Shown in pieces: positions 7,509 through 16,214 of a stretch of DNA of 64,000 nucleotides. The notes below the pieces were generated by a model. The model made no database searches and was not told where the DNA came from. It saw nothing but the letters and a program-made list of their open reading frames with translations. The translations under genes and the position numbers were made by a program. Origin of the DNA: an uncultured Draconibacterium sp. (GTDB lineage Bacteria; Bacteroidota; Bacteroidia; Bacteroidales; Prolixibacteraceae); contig NZ_OY781365.1 of assembly GCF_963676815.1 (NCBI RefSeq), positions 930,001 through 994,000 on the forward strand, read 5' to 3'. Position 1 is the stretch's first letter; every line of letters starts with the position of its first letter.

Positions 7509-8768
7509 ATGAAATTGTATTTATCACTATTTCTCGTTTTAGTTCTTTTTATTGCCAGTTCGTGTAATACTAGCACCGACGATCCGGATCCTAAAAAAAC
7601 GATTGAGTTAGATGAAAAATCGGCAGAACTGGTAGCTGCTGACAATACATTTGGCTTAAACCTGTTTCAAACCATTCGGGAAGAAATTCATAAAACAAGC
7701 CAGGAAGAAAATATTATGATATCGCCGCTAAGTGTTTCGCTGGCGTTAGCCATGGCCTATAACGGTGCCGATAACAACACAAAGCTGGAGATGGAAAATG
7801 TAATGCAACTAAATGGCCTTACATCGGAGCAAATTAATAACTCGTACAAAAGTTTAATTTCCGCTTTGCAATCGCTTGACGAAGATGTAGTTTTTGAAAT
7901 TGCCAATGCCATTTATTATGCCGATGGATTTCCAATAAAACAGCCCTTCCTCGATATTAACTCCGACTTTTACAATGCTGAAGTAAATGCGCTTGATTTT
8001 GGCAATACGGCACACGTGCTAAATACCATAAACGGATGGGTTGCCGATAAAACGCATGACAAAATCAAAACAATTATAAATGACCTCTCGGAAGATGCGC
8101 GCCTGGTGCTGCTAAACGCCATTTATTTCTTCGGAAACTGGGCCATCGAATTTGATGAAGACGGAACCAAGATGCGTTCTTTTTATTACGCCGATGGCAC
8201 CAGCGGAGAGGTTGAAACAATGCACAAAGAAGACGAACTTGCTTATACCGAGAACGAATTGTTTAGTGCCGTAAAACTTCCATACGGCAACGGTCAGTAC
8301 AATATGGTTGTAATGCTACCAAGTGAAGGCAAAAACTCGGTGAATGTGATTAATGAGTTGAATGCCGCCAACTGGAATTCGTGGAACAATCAATTCGAAA
8401 CTCGTGAGAATGTAGTGGTAACCATGCCCCGTTTTAAATTTGAGTTTAAAAGCAATTTGAATGACATGTTAAAGTCGATGGGGATGCTTGACGCTTTCTC
8501 GCCAACGAATGCAGATTTTTCAAAAATTTCTGATGTCGATCTCTTTATCAGCACCGTAGTTCACAAAACTTATATTGATGTGAATGAGACGGGTACCGAA
8601 GCAGCAGCAGTTACAGCAATTATTTTTGAAACGACAAGCGCCGGCGGCCCGGTTGAGGAAAAGACTTATTTCAGAGTTAATAAACCATTTGTTTTTGCAA
8701 TTACAGAAAAAGATACCGATGCCATTTTATTTATTGGCGAAGTGCAAAATCCGAAATATGAGGAATAG
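7509..8768 (+). CDS. Serpin-family protease inhibitor, lipoprotein
   Basis: The start is ATG 7509, so the product begins with a lipoprotein signal (MKLYLSLFLVLVLFIASSC), giving 419 aa. Upstream in-frame codons lie in the promoter. The serpin core follows: ENIMISPLSVSLALAMAYNGA, NAIYFFGNWAIEFD, then the reactive-loop hinge GTEAAAVTA and the C-terminal FRVNKPFVFAITEKDT and ILFIGEVQNP. The small-residue hinge (G at P15, A at P12-P10) is what inhibitory serpins need for loop insertion. By hinge counting the scissile bond falls near FETTSAGG, so the P1 residue is probably Thr. It probably sits on the cell surface or periplasmic face and traps serine or cysteine proteases; the target is unknown. 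Confidence 0.93.
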   Translation: MKLYLSLFLVLVLFIASSCNTSTDDPDPKKTIELDEKSAELVAADNTFGLNLFQTIREEIHKTSQEENIMISPLSVSLALAMAYNGADNNTKLEMENVMQLNGLTSEQINNSYKSLISALQSLDEDVVFEIANAIYYADGFPIKQPFLDINSDFYNAEVNALDFGNTAHVLNTINGWVADKTHDKIKTIINDLSEDARLVLLNAIYFFGNWAIEFDEDGTKMRSFYYADGTSGEVETMHKEDELAYTENELFSAVKLPYGNGQYNMVVMLPSEGKNSVNVINELNAANWNSWNNQFETRENVVVTMPRFKFEFKSNLNDMLKSMGMLDAFSPTNADFSKISDVDLFISTVVHKTYIDVNETGTEAAAVTAIIFETTSAGGPVEEKTYFRVNKPFVFAITEKDTDAILFIGEVQNPKYEE

Positions 8769-8814
8769 CAAAAATAAAAGGAAGTAATTTGCGTTATACA
8801 TAAAATTTTAAGCC

Positions 8815-9468
8815 ATGAAACGATTAGTCGTAATACTATCCGTATTTTTTATTGTATTTACCAGTTGCCAGGACGATGACCCGATATCGTTTGACGCAAC
8901 AGGTACTGTAATTGATTATGCAGGTGCCGGCGACTGTGGTTTCATTATTGAGTTGGATAACGGCAATAAAGTTCAACCTTTGTACTACCCCGACAATTTT
9001 GTTTTTTCGCAAGGACAGCGTGTGCTGATTACATACACTGAGCTCGACAATGTTTACATAAGTTGCGACCAGGGAGTTCCGTGCGAAGTTAGCTATGCCG
9101 AAGAATTATCGTGCTCGCCTTATGTCGACCTGTATTTTGAGAATTACGATAGTTTGGCCCGCGATCCCGTGCATTTACACGAGGCATACATGGATGGCGA
9201 CTGCCTTTATTTTAAGATTTCGTACAGCGGAGGTTGCCAGGATCATACCATCGATTTGGCGCGCATGCATCCCTGGACGGCCAGCAGCTCAACCGTTCCA
9301 ACATTTGAAATAAGGCACAATGCCAACGGCGATTTGTGCGAAGCGTGGTTTACCCGCGAGTTCCGCTTCGATTTGTCGGAATTAAAAGCCGAAGGAAAAA
9401 CCGAATTTGTTCTCACCGCCAAACTTATCGACGACGAGGTATACAATAAAATATTTCAGCTAGATTAG
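8815..9468 (+). CDS. Lipoprotein, possibly NigD-like
   Basis: The 217-aa product begins with a short signal peptide ending in the lipobox FTSC, followed by an Asp-rich +2 region (QDDD). An N-terminal segment (residues 25-80) has the look of a small OB-like fold (GTVIDYAGAGDCGFIIELDNG). A C-terminal beta-rich domain carries several Cys (GDC, YSGGCQD). The two-part layout recalls NigD-like lipoproteins of Bacteroidota, but the match is by eye. It follows the serpin by 46 nt on the same strand and may be cotranscribed. The terminator at 9504 closes the unit. Confidence 0.7.
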   Translation: MKRLVVILSVFFIVFTSCQDDDPISFDATGTVIDYAGAGDCGFIIELDNGNKVQPLYYPDNFVFSQGQRVLITYTELDNVYISCDQGVPCEVSYAEELSCSPYVDLYFENYDSLARDPVHLHEAYMDGDCLYFKISYSGGCQDHTIDLARMHPWTASSSTVPTFEIRHNANGDLCEAWFTREFRFDLSELKAEGKTEFVLTAKLIDDEVYNKIFQLD

Positions 9469-9503
9469 GTATTCCACTAATTTTGCTGCTTAGTTAGTTC
9501 TCC

Positions 9504-9538
9504 AAAGGGTTGGTTGCAAAACCAGCCCTTTATTTTTT
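9504..9538 (+). terminator. Intrinsic terminator after the serpin/lipoprotein unit
   Basis: AAAGGGTTGGTT (9504-9515) and AACCAGCCCTTT (9520-9531) form a 12-bp stem with one G-T/mismatch position and a GCAA tetraloop, followed by ATTTTTT. Confidence 0.85.
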
Positions 9539-9539
9539 C

Positions 9540-9569
9540 TTGACTCGGATAACATTTGGCCGTATATTG
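9540..9569 (+). promoter_or_regulatory. Candidate promoter of the 9596 lipoprotein gene
   Basis: TTG at 9540-9542, 20 bp, then TATATTG at 9563-9569, one base short of the full TAnnTTTG. It sits directly after the preceding terminator, and the start codon is 27 nt beyond. Confidence 0.45.
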
Positions 9570-9595
9570 CAGCTTTAACAAATAACACAAATCAA

Positions 9596-10132
9596 ATGAA
9601 AAACACATTATTACTACTATTAATCATTCCGGCGCTTTTATTCTCGTGCGACAAAGTTGACGAGCTTAACACCATTGAGTTCGACACAACTTTATCAATG
9701 GACATTCCTGTTGCTGTTGTTGAACCAACTGCACAAATTGCAAAATCAGGGCAAGCTGAGTTTACCTTTTCGCAAACCCAAACAACCCGCTTAAGCGACA
9801 TCGATGAAATATCAGACTATTTAAATAAGTTAAAGTCAATTGCTATTAACGATATGGAAATAGCGTTCAGCAATTTAGGCGAAGGCGAAGAAATTATATC
9901 CATCGAAATTTCTGTAACCGGTGCCGGAACGATAGTAACATTAAACAATATATCGGCAACCAACAATGTTCAAAACCCTGATATTGATAATGCAGTACTA
10001 ATGCAGGCTGCCACAATTCTTAACGCTACAAAAGAAATTGAACTAACCGTTTCGGGCACTACCTATACTGCCCCAATGGGTTTTATAGTTAACATGGATT
10101 TTGATTGCCACATTGAAGCTGAAGCTATTTAA
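9596..10132 (+). CDS. Hypothetical lipoprotein
   Basis: This 178-aa protein has a lipoprotein signal (LLLLLIIPALLFSC) and then a mature part rich in Thr, Ile, Asp and Glu with regular beta-strand spacing. No domain is recognised. The mature region has no Cys until DFDCH near the C-terminus. It is a single-gene unit with its own candidate promoter upstream and a terminator at 10200, facing the FadL-type gene. Confidence 0.65.
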   Translation: MKNTLLLLLIIPALLFSCDKVDELNTIEFDTTLSMDIPVAVVEPTAQIAKSGQAEFTFSQTQTTRLSDIDEISDYLNKLKSIAINDMEIAFSNLGEGEEIISIEISVTGAGTIVTLNNISATNNVQNPDIDNAVLMQAATILNATKEIELTVSGTTYTAPMGFIVNMDFDCHIEAEAI

Positions 10133-10199
10133 CAAGATTTTTTTATTTAAAATGCAAATTCTGATAATTGATTGAAAGTTAATTTCCGTCAATAAAAAA

Positions 10200-10222
10200 C
10201 GGGGAACATTTATTGCTCCCCG
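10200..10222. terminator. Bidirectional terminator
   Basis: CGGGGAACA (10200-10208) pairs with TGCTCCCCG (10214-10222) with one mismatch. A T-run lies on the far side on each strand. It separates the convergent 9596 and 10247 genes. Confidence 0.75.
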
Positions 10223-10246
10223 CTTTTGCGTTATATTGTTATTGGT

Positions 10247-11905
10247 TTAAAAAATGCTGTATGAAATACCGGCAGCCATACTAATGGTTGTTTTTGCGTA
10301 AGTTTCGTTATAACTTCCAACACTTGCATGGTTAAAAGTTACTGTATCATCTTCGTAGAAAGTATTTGAAACACCAGCGTCAAGAGTTAGCTTGTCGGTA
10401 ATTTTCCACATAATACCGCCACCTAAAGTATACGATGAATTACTATAGCTAAAATCGCTTTGATATTGAGGAGTCACTCCGTTTTTCGATCGTAAACCAC
10501 CAACACTAAACGCAAAATTATCGGCAACATTAAATTGTAATCCAAGTCCTAGCTCCCAGTAATTGCCGTCAATATCGCGGTGTACCTGTGTTCCCATAGT
10601 TGAGTAGCGAATATTATTACCATAATCAACACCTTTATCGAAATACATATTGTACGACAATTGCGCTTCTAACCAATCGAGACCACGATAACCAATACCG
10701 GCAGTTAAAATTGCCGGAACATCATTTGACGACTCTGCTCCATCAGGAAATAATCCCATATCGTCAACGTCGGTTTCATTTTCCAATGTCAGTTTGGTTT
10801 TAAATTCGTATTTCAAAGCAAATGTCCAGTCGTCGTTCGGCGAGTAGTTAAAACCAATAATCGGTGTAAAACCCATTCCTTTTTGTTTGGTTTTAACTTC
10901 TTTATCACCCATTTGCTGGGCCGTACCAGTCAGCGTTTGTGCAGTACCGGTTAGGGTTTGCGCAGTTGCTGATAAGGTTTCGGCTTCAACAGTTAACGCG
11001 GCCGAAGTTTGACTAAAAGCACCGGCTGCAATTTCATATGTAAAACCTGTTGGATCGATTCCGAATTGTTGCAAAGCACCAATCAACTGAGGATCAGCCA
11101 ATGCATCAGAGCCATTAATAAGCCCCGCTGAAATTGCAGCTGAAATTTGAGAAGATAAAGCTCCGGCAGTTGCAGCAGCTGATGCATACTGACCTGCTCC
11201 GGCGGTTGCCATATCGGCTACGTTACTTACCTGTGCCGATGCTCCGTTTAACCAGGTTGCCGCATTAACTCCATTAACCTGAATATTGCGAATTGCACCT
11301 TCGTAGGTATTTACTGATGGCATTAATCGTAAACCTCCGTAAAACGAAAATTTATCGTTTACTGCATACGATGCTCCCATTTGTATTCCCCAGAATGTAG
11401 ACGAAGCCTCCAGTGCCATTTCCAAATCGTAGCTTGACACTGCCAATGCCGGATCGATTTGCCCCAAAGCGGCCAATTGACCGGGAATTAATGAAAATGG
11501 AATTTCCAATGTAGGAATACCTCCTGGAAATTCAGCAGTACCACCACCACCAATGGGGCCGATACCTAAGGAATATGCCCAGTTATTTTTTTTATATACA
11601 GCATATACATCGGGAAAAACAGGAATTGTAGTTTCTCCTTCGTAATGTCCTGAATTTAATGTTGGAAATTGCGTGTCAATATCACGGGTCTGTAGAATGG
11701 TTTGGCTGTAAAAAGCAAAATGCCAGCCATCTTCCATTTTTATTAATCCTGCCGGATTATAAAATACGGCATCAATATCTAAGGACGCATTTCGCGACAT
11801 CATCCGAATATATTGAGCACTTTGGTTGTAGTTAGTTAACAAACCACCTGCAAAAGCGATTTGAAGCAGCATAGAAAATGCTACAAACAATGTCAGTTTT
11901 TTCAT
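10247..11905 (-). CDS. FadL/OmpP1-family outer membrane protein
   Basis: The 552-aa product has a cleavable signal (MKKLTLFVAFSMLLQIAFAG), an N-terminal hatch segment containing the family signature DAVFYNPAGL, many amphipathic strands and a C-terminal Phe (AAGISYSIF). FadL-family channels carry hydrophobic compounds such as long-chain fatty acids or aromatics across the outer membrane by lateral diffusion. The protein is about 100 residues longer than E. coli FadL. The excess is an Ala/Ser/Thr/Gln-rich insert at about 195-340 that ends in near-identical TAQTLTG heptads and probably forms an extracellular or periplasmic helical hairpin. It is monocistronic. The substrate is not predictable. 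Confidence 0.85.
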   Translation of the reverse strand: MKKLTLFVAFSMLLQIAFAGGLLTNYNQSAQYIRMMSRNASLDIDAVFYNPAGLIKMEDGWHFAFYSQTILQTRDIDTQFPTLNSGHYEGETTIPVFPDVYAVYKKNNWAYSLGIGPIGGGGTAEFPGGIPTLEIPFSLIPGQLAALGQIDPALAVSSYDLEMALEASSTFWGIQMGASYAVNDKFSFYGGLRLMPSVNTYEGAIRNIQVNGVNAATWLNGASAQVSNVADMATAGAGQYASAAATAGALSSQISAAISAGLINGSDALADPQLIGALQQFGIDPTGFTYEIAAGAFSQTSAALTVEAETLSATAQTLTGTAQTLTGTAQQMGDKEVKTKQKGMGFTPIIGFNYSPNDDWTFALKYEFKTKLTLENETDVDDMGLFPDGAESSNDVPAILTAGIGYRGLDWLEAQLSYNMYFDKGVDYGNNIRYSTMGTQVHRDIDGNYWELGLGLQFNVADNFAFSVGGLRSKNGVTPQYQSDFSYSNSSYTLGGGIMWKITDKLTLDAGVSNTFYEDDTVTFNHASVGSYNETYAKTTISMAAGISYSIF

Positions 11906-12094
11906 TTATTTCGAATTTTTATTAAAGAATATTCCCTTCCATTTAACAATAGGTATTTCGAGAAATATGCGGTTATGTAGCTGATGTCTGAGCGGCAAAT
12001 TTAAAACTAATTACGAAATACAAAAACTTTCGACCTGATTTTCAGCTTTTTATGAATTTTTCGAACAATAGTGTCACTTAGTCGAATCCAGATA

Positions 12095-12126
12095 AACAAA
12101 AAACCCGAGGCTAACTACCTCGGGTT
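12095..12126 (-). terminator. Terminator of lpd
   Basis: AACCCGAGG (12102-12110) and CCTCGGGTT (12118-12126) form a perfect 9-bp stem. The minus-strand transcript then meets a T-run (complement of 12095-12101). Confidence 0.85.
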
Positions 12127-12151
12127 CATTATTTTATATTAACTATTGTTT

Positions 12152-13543
12152 TTAAATATGTATCACCTCATCGTAAGCAGCCGCAGCAGCTTCCATAACT
12201 GCCTCGCTCATTGTTGGGTGCGGGTGAATGGTTTTTATTAACTCGTGCCCGGTAATCTCCAGTTTTTTAGCTACTACCATTTCGGCAATCATTTCGGTAA
12301 CATTACCACCAATCATATGTGCTCCAAGCAGTTCTCCATATTTTGCATCGAAAATCAATTTAACAAAACCATCTTTTTGTCCGGCAGCACTTGCTTTTCC
12401 GCTTGCCGAATATGGGAATTTACCCACTTTAATTTCATAGCCTTGCTCTTTTGCTTTTGCCTCGGTTAGCCCTACCGACGAAACTTCGGGGCTGGTATAC
12501 GTACATCCCGGAATATCTCCATAATCAATTGGCTCGGGGTTAAGCCCGGCAATTTTTTCAATACAGGTAATTCCTTCGGCCGAAGCTACGTGCGCCAATG
12601 CCGGTCCGGCAACAATGTCGCCAATGGCGTAAATTCCATCAACATTAGTTTTATAGAACTCATCAACTTTTACGCGACCATTTTCGGTTTCAACACCCAG
12701 CTCTTCCAATCCAATATTTTCGGTATTTGGAGCAATACCCACTGCGGAAAGAACGATATCGGCTTCAACCACTTCCTCGCCCTTTTTGGTTTTTATAGTT
12801 ACCTTGCATTTGTCGCCCGAAGTATCCACACTTTCAACCGATGAACCGGTCATTACCTTCATCTTCGATTTCTTGAAGTTACGTTCCAGCTGCTTGGCAA
12901 CTTCTGCGTCTTCGTTCGGAACCAGTGTTGGCATAAATTCAACCAGCGTTACTTTTGTTCCTATGGTGTGATAGAAATAAGCAAATTCGCTGCCAATAGC
13001 GCCCGAACCTACTACAACCATACTTTCCGGTTGCTTGTCGAGAGTTAATGCCTGACGATAACCAATTATTTTCTCGCCGTCTTGTGGCAGGTTTGGCAAT
13101 TCGCGCGAGCGTGCACCTGTTGCTACAATAATGTGTTTTGCTGTGTACGACGTTTTCTTACCTTCATCGTCGGTTACTTCAACCGTATTTTTATCGCTTA
13201 GTTTTCCCCAACCAAAAATCGATTCAATTTTATTTTTCTTAAACAAAAACTGAATTCCATTACTCATTCCATTGGCAACATCGCGACTGCGTTTCACCAT
13301 CGCTCCAAAATCGGGTTTGACTTCTCCTTCAATGGCAACACCATAATCAGCAGCGTGGGTAGCATACTCAAAAGCCTGTGCACTTTTTAGCAACGACTTT
13401 GTTGGAATACATCCCCAGTTTAAGCAAATTCCGCCCAGGTTTTCTTTTTCTACAACAGCAACTTTTAATCCGAGCTGCGACGCACGAATTGCTGTTACAT
13501 ATCCGCCTGGTCCGCTACCTATTACTATTACATCGTAATTCAT
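12152..13543 (-). CDS. lpdA: Dihydrolipoyl dehydrogenase (E3)
   Basis: This flavoprotein reoxidises the dihydrolipoyl arm of 2-oxoacid dehydrogenases or of the glycine cleavage system, passing electrons to NAD+. The start is ATG 13541-13543 (MNYDVIVIGSGPGGYVT), because the 30 residues upstream in frame are not family-like; this gives 463 aa. Visible are the FAD dinucleotide motif GSGPGG, the redox disulfide in GGICLNWGCIPTKSL, the NAD motif GSGAIGSEFAYF, the second FAD motif in YAIGDIVAGPALAHVASAEG, and the catalytic His-Glu in HPHPTMSEAVMEA. No E1 or E2 gene is adjacent. gcvP lies 47 kb away in the same window, so a shared glycine-cleavage role is possible. Confidence 0.96.
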   Translation of the reverse strand: MNYDVIVIGSGPGGYVTAIRASQLGLKVAVVEKENLGGICLNWGCIPTKSLLKSAQAFEYATHAADYGVAIEGEVKPDFGAMVKRSRDVANGMSNGIQFLFKKNKIESIFGWGKLSDKNTVEVTDDEGKKTSYTAKHIIVATGARSRELPNLPQDGEKIIGYRQALTLDKQPESMVVVGSGAIGSEFAYFYHTIGTKVTLVEFMPTLVPNEDAEVAKQLERNFKKSKMKVMTGSSVESVDTSGDKCKVTIKTKKGEEVVEADIVLSAVGIAPNTENIGLEELGVETENGRVKVDEFYKTNVDGIYAIGDIVAGPALAHVASAEGITCIEKIAGLNPEPIDYGDIPGCTYTSPEVSSVGLTEAKAKEQGYEIKVGKFPYSASGKASAAGQKDGFVKLIFDAKYGELLGAHMIGGNVTEMIAEMVVAKKLEITGHELIKTIHPHPTMSEAVMEAAAAAYDEVIHI

Positions 13544-13670
13544 TGTATTTTGAAATTTATTGATATTTGATTTATGTAAGTAACACCTCACACAAAGAAA
13601 GGTTCTAACAAATTTAGTTCTTTTCGGGTGCAATTAAAAGTGATAAGCAGATGATAGTTCTCATAAAAAC

Positions 13671-13714
13671 AAAGCAGGCAAAAAGATAGAACAACGCTAT
13701 TTTTTGCCTGCTTT
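13671..13714 (-). terminator. Terminator of meaB
   Basis: AAAGCAGGCAAAAA (13671-13684) pairs with TTTTTTGCCTGCTTT (13700-13714). On the minus strand it is followed by GTTTTTATGAG. Confidence 0.8.
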
Positions 13715-13753
13715 TATTACTGCAACTTAATTTGTGCAAATAACCTGCAGTGC

Positions 13754-14866
13754 TTATTTTAATTTTGCGTAAGTATTCAACAACTCGGCAGCGGCAACAA
13801 ACGAACTCATTTGGTCAGATAGTACGTAATTCTCAAGTACTTTTATTTTTTCCTTAATTTCCGGATGATCATAAAAGTTTCGTTTCAATTGCTCTTCAAT
13901 GGTTTCATACATCCAGTATGTTGATTGTTCGTTTCGTTTGCGAAAGAAGTACCCGTTTTCTACAGTTTGGTTTTTATATTTCTCAATTTGAGTCCAAATA
14001 TCACCAATTCCGGTTTTCTTGTATGCCGAACAAGTAAGTACATTGGCAACCCACCCCGAGTCTTTTGAAGGAAACAGATGGATGGCATTTTTATATTGAA
14101 CTTTCGCCATTTCAGCTTTCTCAATATTATTTCCATCGGCTTTATTAATGGTAATCAAGTCGGCCATTTCCATAATTCCGCGTTTAATTCCCTGCAGTTC
14201 GTCGCCGGCTCCTGCCAGCATCAATAGTAGGAAAAAATCAGTCATAGAATGAACTGCTGTTTCGCTTTGTCCCACTCCAACAGTTTCAATAAAAATGTGG
14301 CTGTATCCGGCGGCTTCGCATAGAATTATGGTTTCGCGCGTTTTCCGGGCAACACCTCCCAAGGAACCTGCCGATGGACTGGGGCGAATATAGGCATTGC
14401 TATCGCTGGCCAGTTCTTCCATCCGGGTTTTATCGCCCAAAATACTTCCTTTAGTGCGCTCGCTACTGGGGTCGATTGCCAACACTGCAAGTTTCTCGCC
14501 GTTACGGGTAAGGTACTTTCCAAGTGCTTCAATAAAAGTACTTTTTCCAACGCCCGGCACTCCGGTAATTCCAACTCTAATTGATTTTCCGCTGTGTGGC
14601 AAACACTTTTGTATAATCTGCTGAGCCAGTTGCTGATGCTCCGATTTTGAGCTCTCAACCAAGGTTACGGCTTTACTTAATATCGTTATATCGCCTTTTA
14701 AAATCCCGGTTACATACTCATCAACCGACAGCAGTTTTCTTTTCTTTTTCAGAAATCGCTGAATTGAGTCGTTGTTTACCGAATCCGGTTTTTCAATTCC
14801 TTCATTAACAATTAATCCTTTATACCGCGGATCGTTTTCTATATGGTGTTTATCGTTTTCTGACAT
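13754..14866 (-). CDS. meaB: Methylmalonyl-CoA mutase-associated GTPase
   Basis: MeaB is a G3E P-loop GTPase that protects and reloads adenosylcobalamin on methylmalonyl-CoA mutase. The 370-aa product has the Walker A motif GITGVPGVGKSTF at about residues 97-109, the switch-type DPSSERTKGSILGDKTRM, IETVGVGQSE and the base-recognition NKADG. An N-terminal helical extension and C-terminal dimerisation helices match the family. The mutase genes are not in the window, but the carboxyltransferase/biotin-carrier pair at 56.8-58.7 kb belongs to the same methylmalonyl-CoA pathway. The gene was named argK in older annotations. Confidence 0.95.
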   Translation of the reverse strand: MSENDKHHIENDPRYKGLIVNEGIEKPDSVNNDSIQRFLKKKRKLLSVDEYVTGILKGDITILSKAVTLVESSKSEHQQLAQQIIQKCLPHSGKSIRVGITGVPGVGKSTFIEALGKYLTRNGEKLAVLAIDPSSERTKGSILGDKTRMEELASDSNAYIRPSPSAGSLGGVARKTRETIILCEAAGYSHIFIETVGVGQSETAVHSMTDFFLLLMLAGAGDELQGIKRGIMEMADLITINKADGNNIEKAEMAKVQYKNAIHLFPSKDSGWVANVLTCSAYKKTGIGDIWTQIEKYKNQTVENGYFFRKRNEQSTYWMYETIEEQLKRNFYDHPEIKEKIKVLENYVLSDQMSSFVAAAELLNTYAKLK

Positions 14867-14903
14867 CGGAATAAATTTTATCGCTCAAAAGTACGGCAAA
14901 AAA

Positions 14904-14935
14904 GAAGGTGCTGCAAGTTTCACCTGCAACACCTT
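14904..14935 (-). terminator. Terminator of the DUF1573 gene
   Basis: AAGGTGCTGCA and TGCAACACCTT form an 11-bp stem with one mismatch, followed on the minus strand by a T-run (complement of AAAAAA just before 14904). Confidence 0.75.
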
Positions 14936-14959
14936 TTGAAATATTGACTTTAAATAAAC

Positions 14960-16057
14960 TTAGCCTGCATTAGGAACTACAACCTGGCTTGAAATGCGCA
15001 ATGTTGAAGTTGGAGTTTTTGGGTCGTTGGTAATAACGGTAATCGATTTACTCTGACGGCCACGTTTTCCGCGCGAGTCGAAAGTTACTTTTATAGGTGC
15101 TGTTTCGCCGGCTGCAATTACCTTTTTCGATGGAGCCACTGCAGTACATCCGCATGATGAACGCACTCTTCTGATGATTAAATCAGTTTTACCATTATTG
15201 GTTAAAGTAAAAGTATGGTCTTTTTTATCACCTTGTTTCATTTCGCCAAAATCAACCGATTTTTCGTTGAAATTAGCAACAGGAGCATTTGCCAGCTCTT
15301 CAGGAGAAAGGTGTGAAAAATCTTCTTCGATGGTAGCACTTACACCAATAGAGCTTTTATAATCGTTGCTTCCGTTTAGCGATAAATAAATGCGGTGCGA
15401 TGCAAAACCAAAAGTATTGGCAGCTTCTGAATCGTAGGTAACAATTAATTTACCGGTGCTATTAGCAGGAATTTTTTCAGGCTCAACTTTAGCAGTAATG
15501 TGTTTTGGCACCGTACGGAAACCAACATCAATTGGCTTGTCGGTATCGTTTACCAATTCCATTTCTTTAGTAACTGTTTCACCTTTTTTAATTTTTGCAA
15601 ACGAAATGTAGTTTGATTTAACTCTTAAATCACCAACTTTTCGTGGATACTTTTCAGCCAGTGTTTTTTCGCGTGGTTCAACCTTACCGTTAATACGCAA
15701 AACAACAGTGCTGTTTTCAGCATTAGAGCTTACAGTAACCGATTTGTTGAATGAACCCGGACGGTTTTTAGGGTTGTAACTAACATCAATGCTTCCGCTT
15801 TCGCCCGGAGCAACCGGTTCACGTGTCCATTTTGGAGTAGTACATCCACAAGATGCACGCACATTCGACAATACCAATGGAGCATCGCCTTTGTTTGTAA
15901 ATTTAAAGGTTGTTTTTTGTACACCATCTGATTCTTTAAACGAACCAAAATCGTGCGCTTGTTCTTCAAAAACAATTTTTGATTGTCCTTGAGCCATGGC
16001 AGTGTTAAAAGCTACTACCAACGAAAAAATGGCTAATACATGTAAAATACGTTTCAT
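14960..16057 (-). CDS. Exported DUF1573 repeat protein
   Basis: The 365-aa product has a cleavable signal (MKRILHVLAIFSLVVAFNTAMA) and three immunoglobulin-like modules at about 26-125, 140-245 and 258-362. The first and third carry the DUF1573 hallmark SCGCT with the preceding HDFG/VDFG and following GxR motif. The middle module lacks the CGC turn. DUF1573 domains are HYDIN/ASPM-like folds found in secreted Bacteroidota proteins; their molecular role is not established. It is divergent from the two-component operon at 16215, with which it shares the intergenic promoter region. Confidence 0.85.
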   Translation of the reverse strand: MKRILHVLAIFSLVVAFNTAMAQGQSKIVFEEQAHDFGSFKESDGVQKTTFKFTNKGDAPLVLSNVRASCGCTTPKWTREPVAPGESGSIDVSYNPKNRPGSFNKSVTVSSNAENSTVVLRINGKVEPREKTLAEKYPRKVGDLRVKSNYISFAKIKKGETVTKEMELVNDTDKPIDVGFRTVPKHITAKVEPEKIPANSTGKLIVTYDSEAANTFGFASHRIYLSLNGSNDYKSSIGVSATIEEDFSHLSPEELANAPVANFNEKSVDFGEMKQGDKKDHTFTLTNNGKTDLIIRRVRSSCGCTAVAPSKKVIAAGETAPIKVTFDSRGKRGRQSKSITVITNDPKTPTSTLRISSQVVVPNAG

Positions 16058-16214
16058 AATTTATTACTTAAATTTGTCTTTTCGAGAATTATCTAAAACA
16101 AATGTAAAGATGCTTTACAAGTTTCGCTGTTAATTGAATTCAATAATTTGTTAATGAGTTGTTAACTCAACCAGGCAACAAAAAAAATATATAGCTTAGC
16201 TTTAATAATAATTC

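Noticed and set aside
12786..12971. Many frames of 60-160 codons opposite large genes, for example within lpdA, pta, gcvP, nadE and dnaB
   Set aside because: They lie antisense to genes with clear family motifs and show no promoters or domains of their own.
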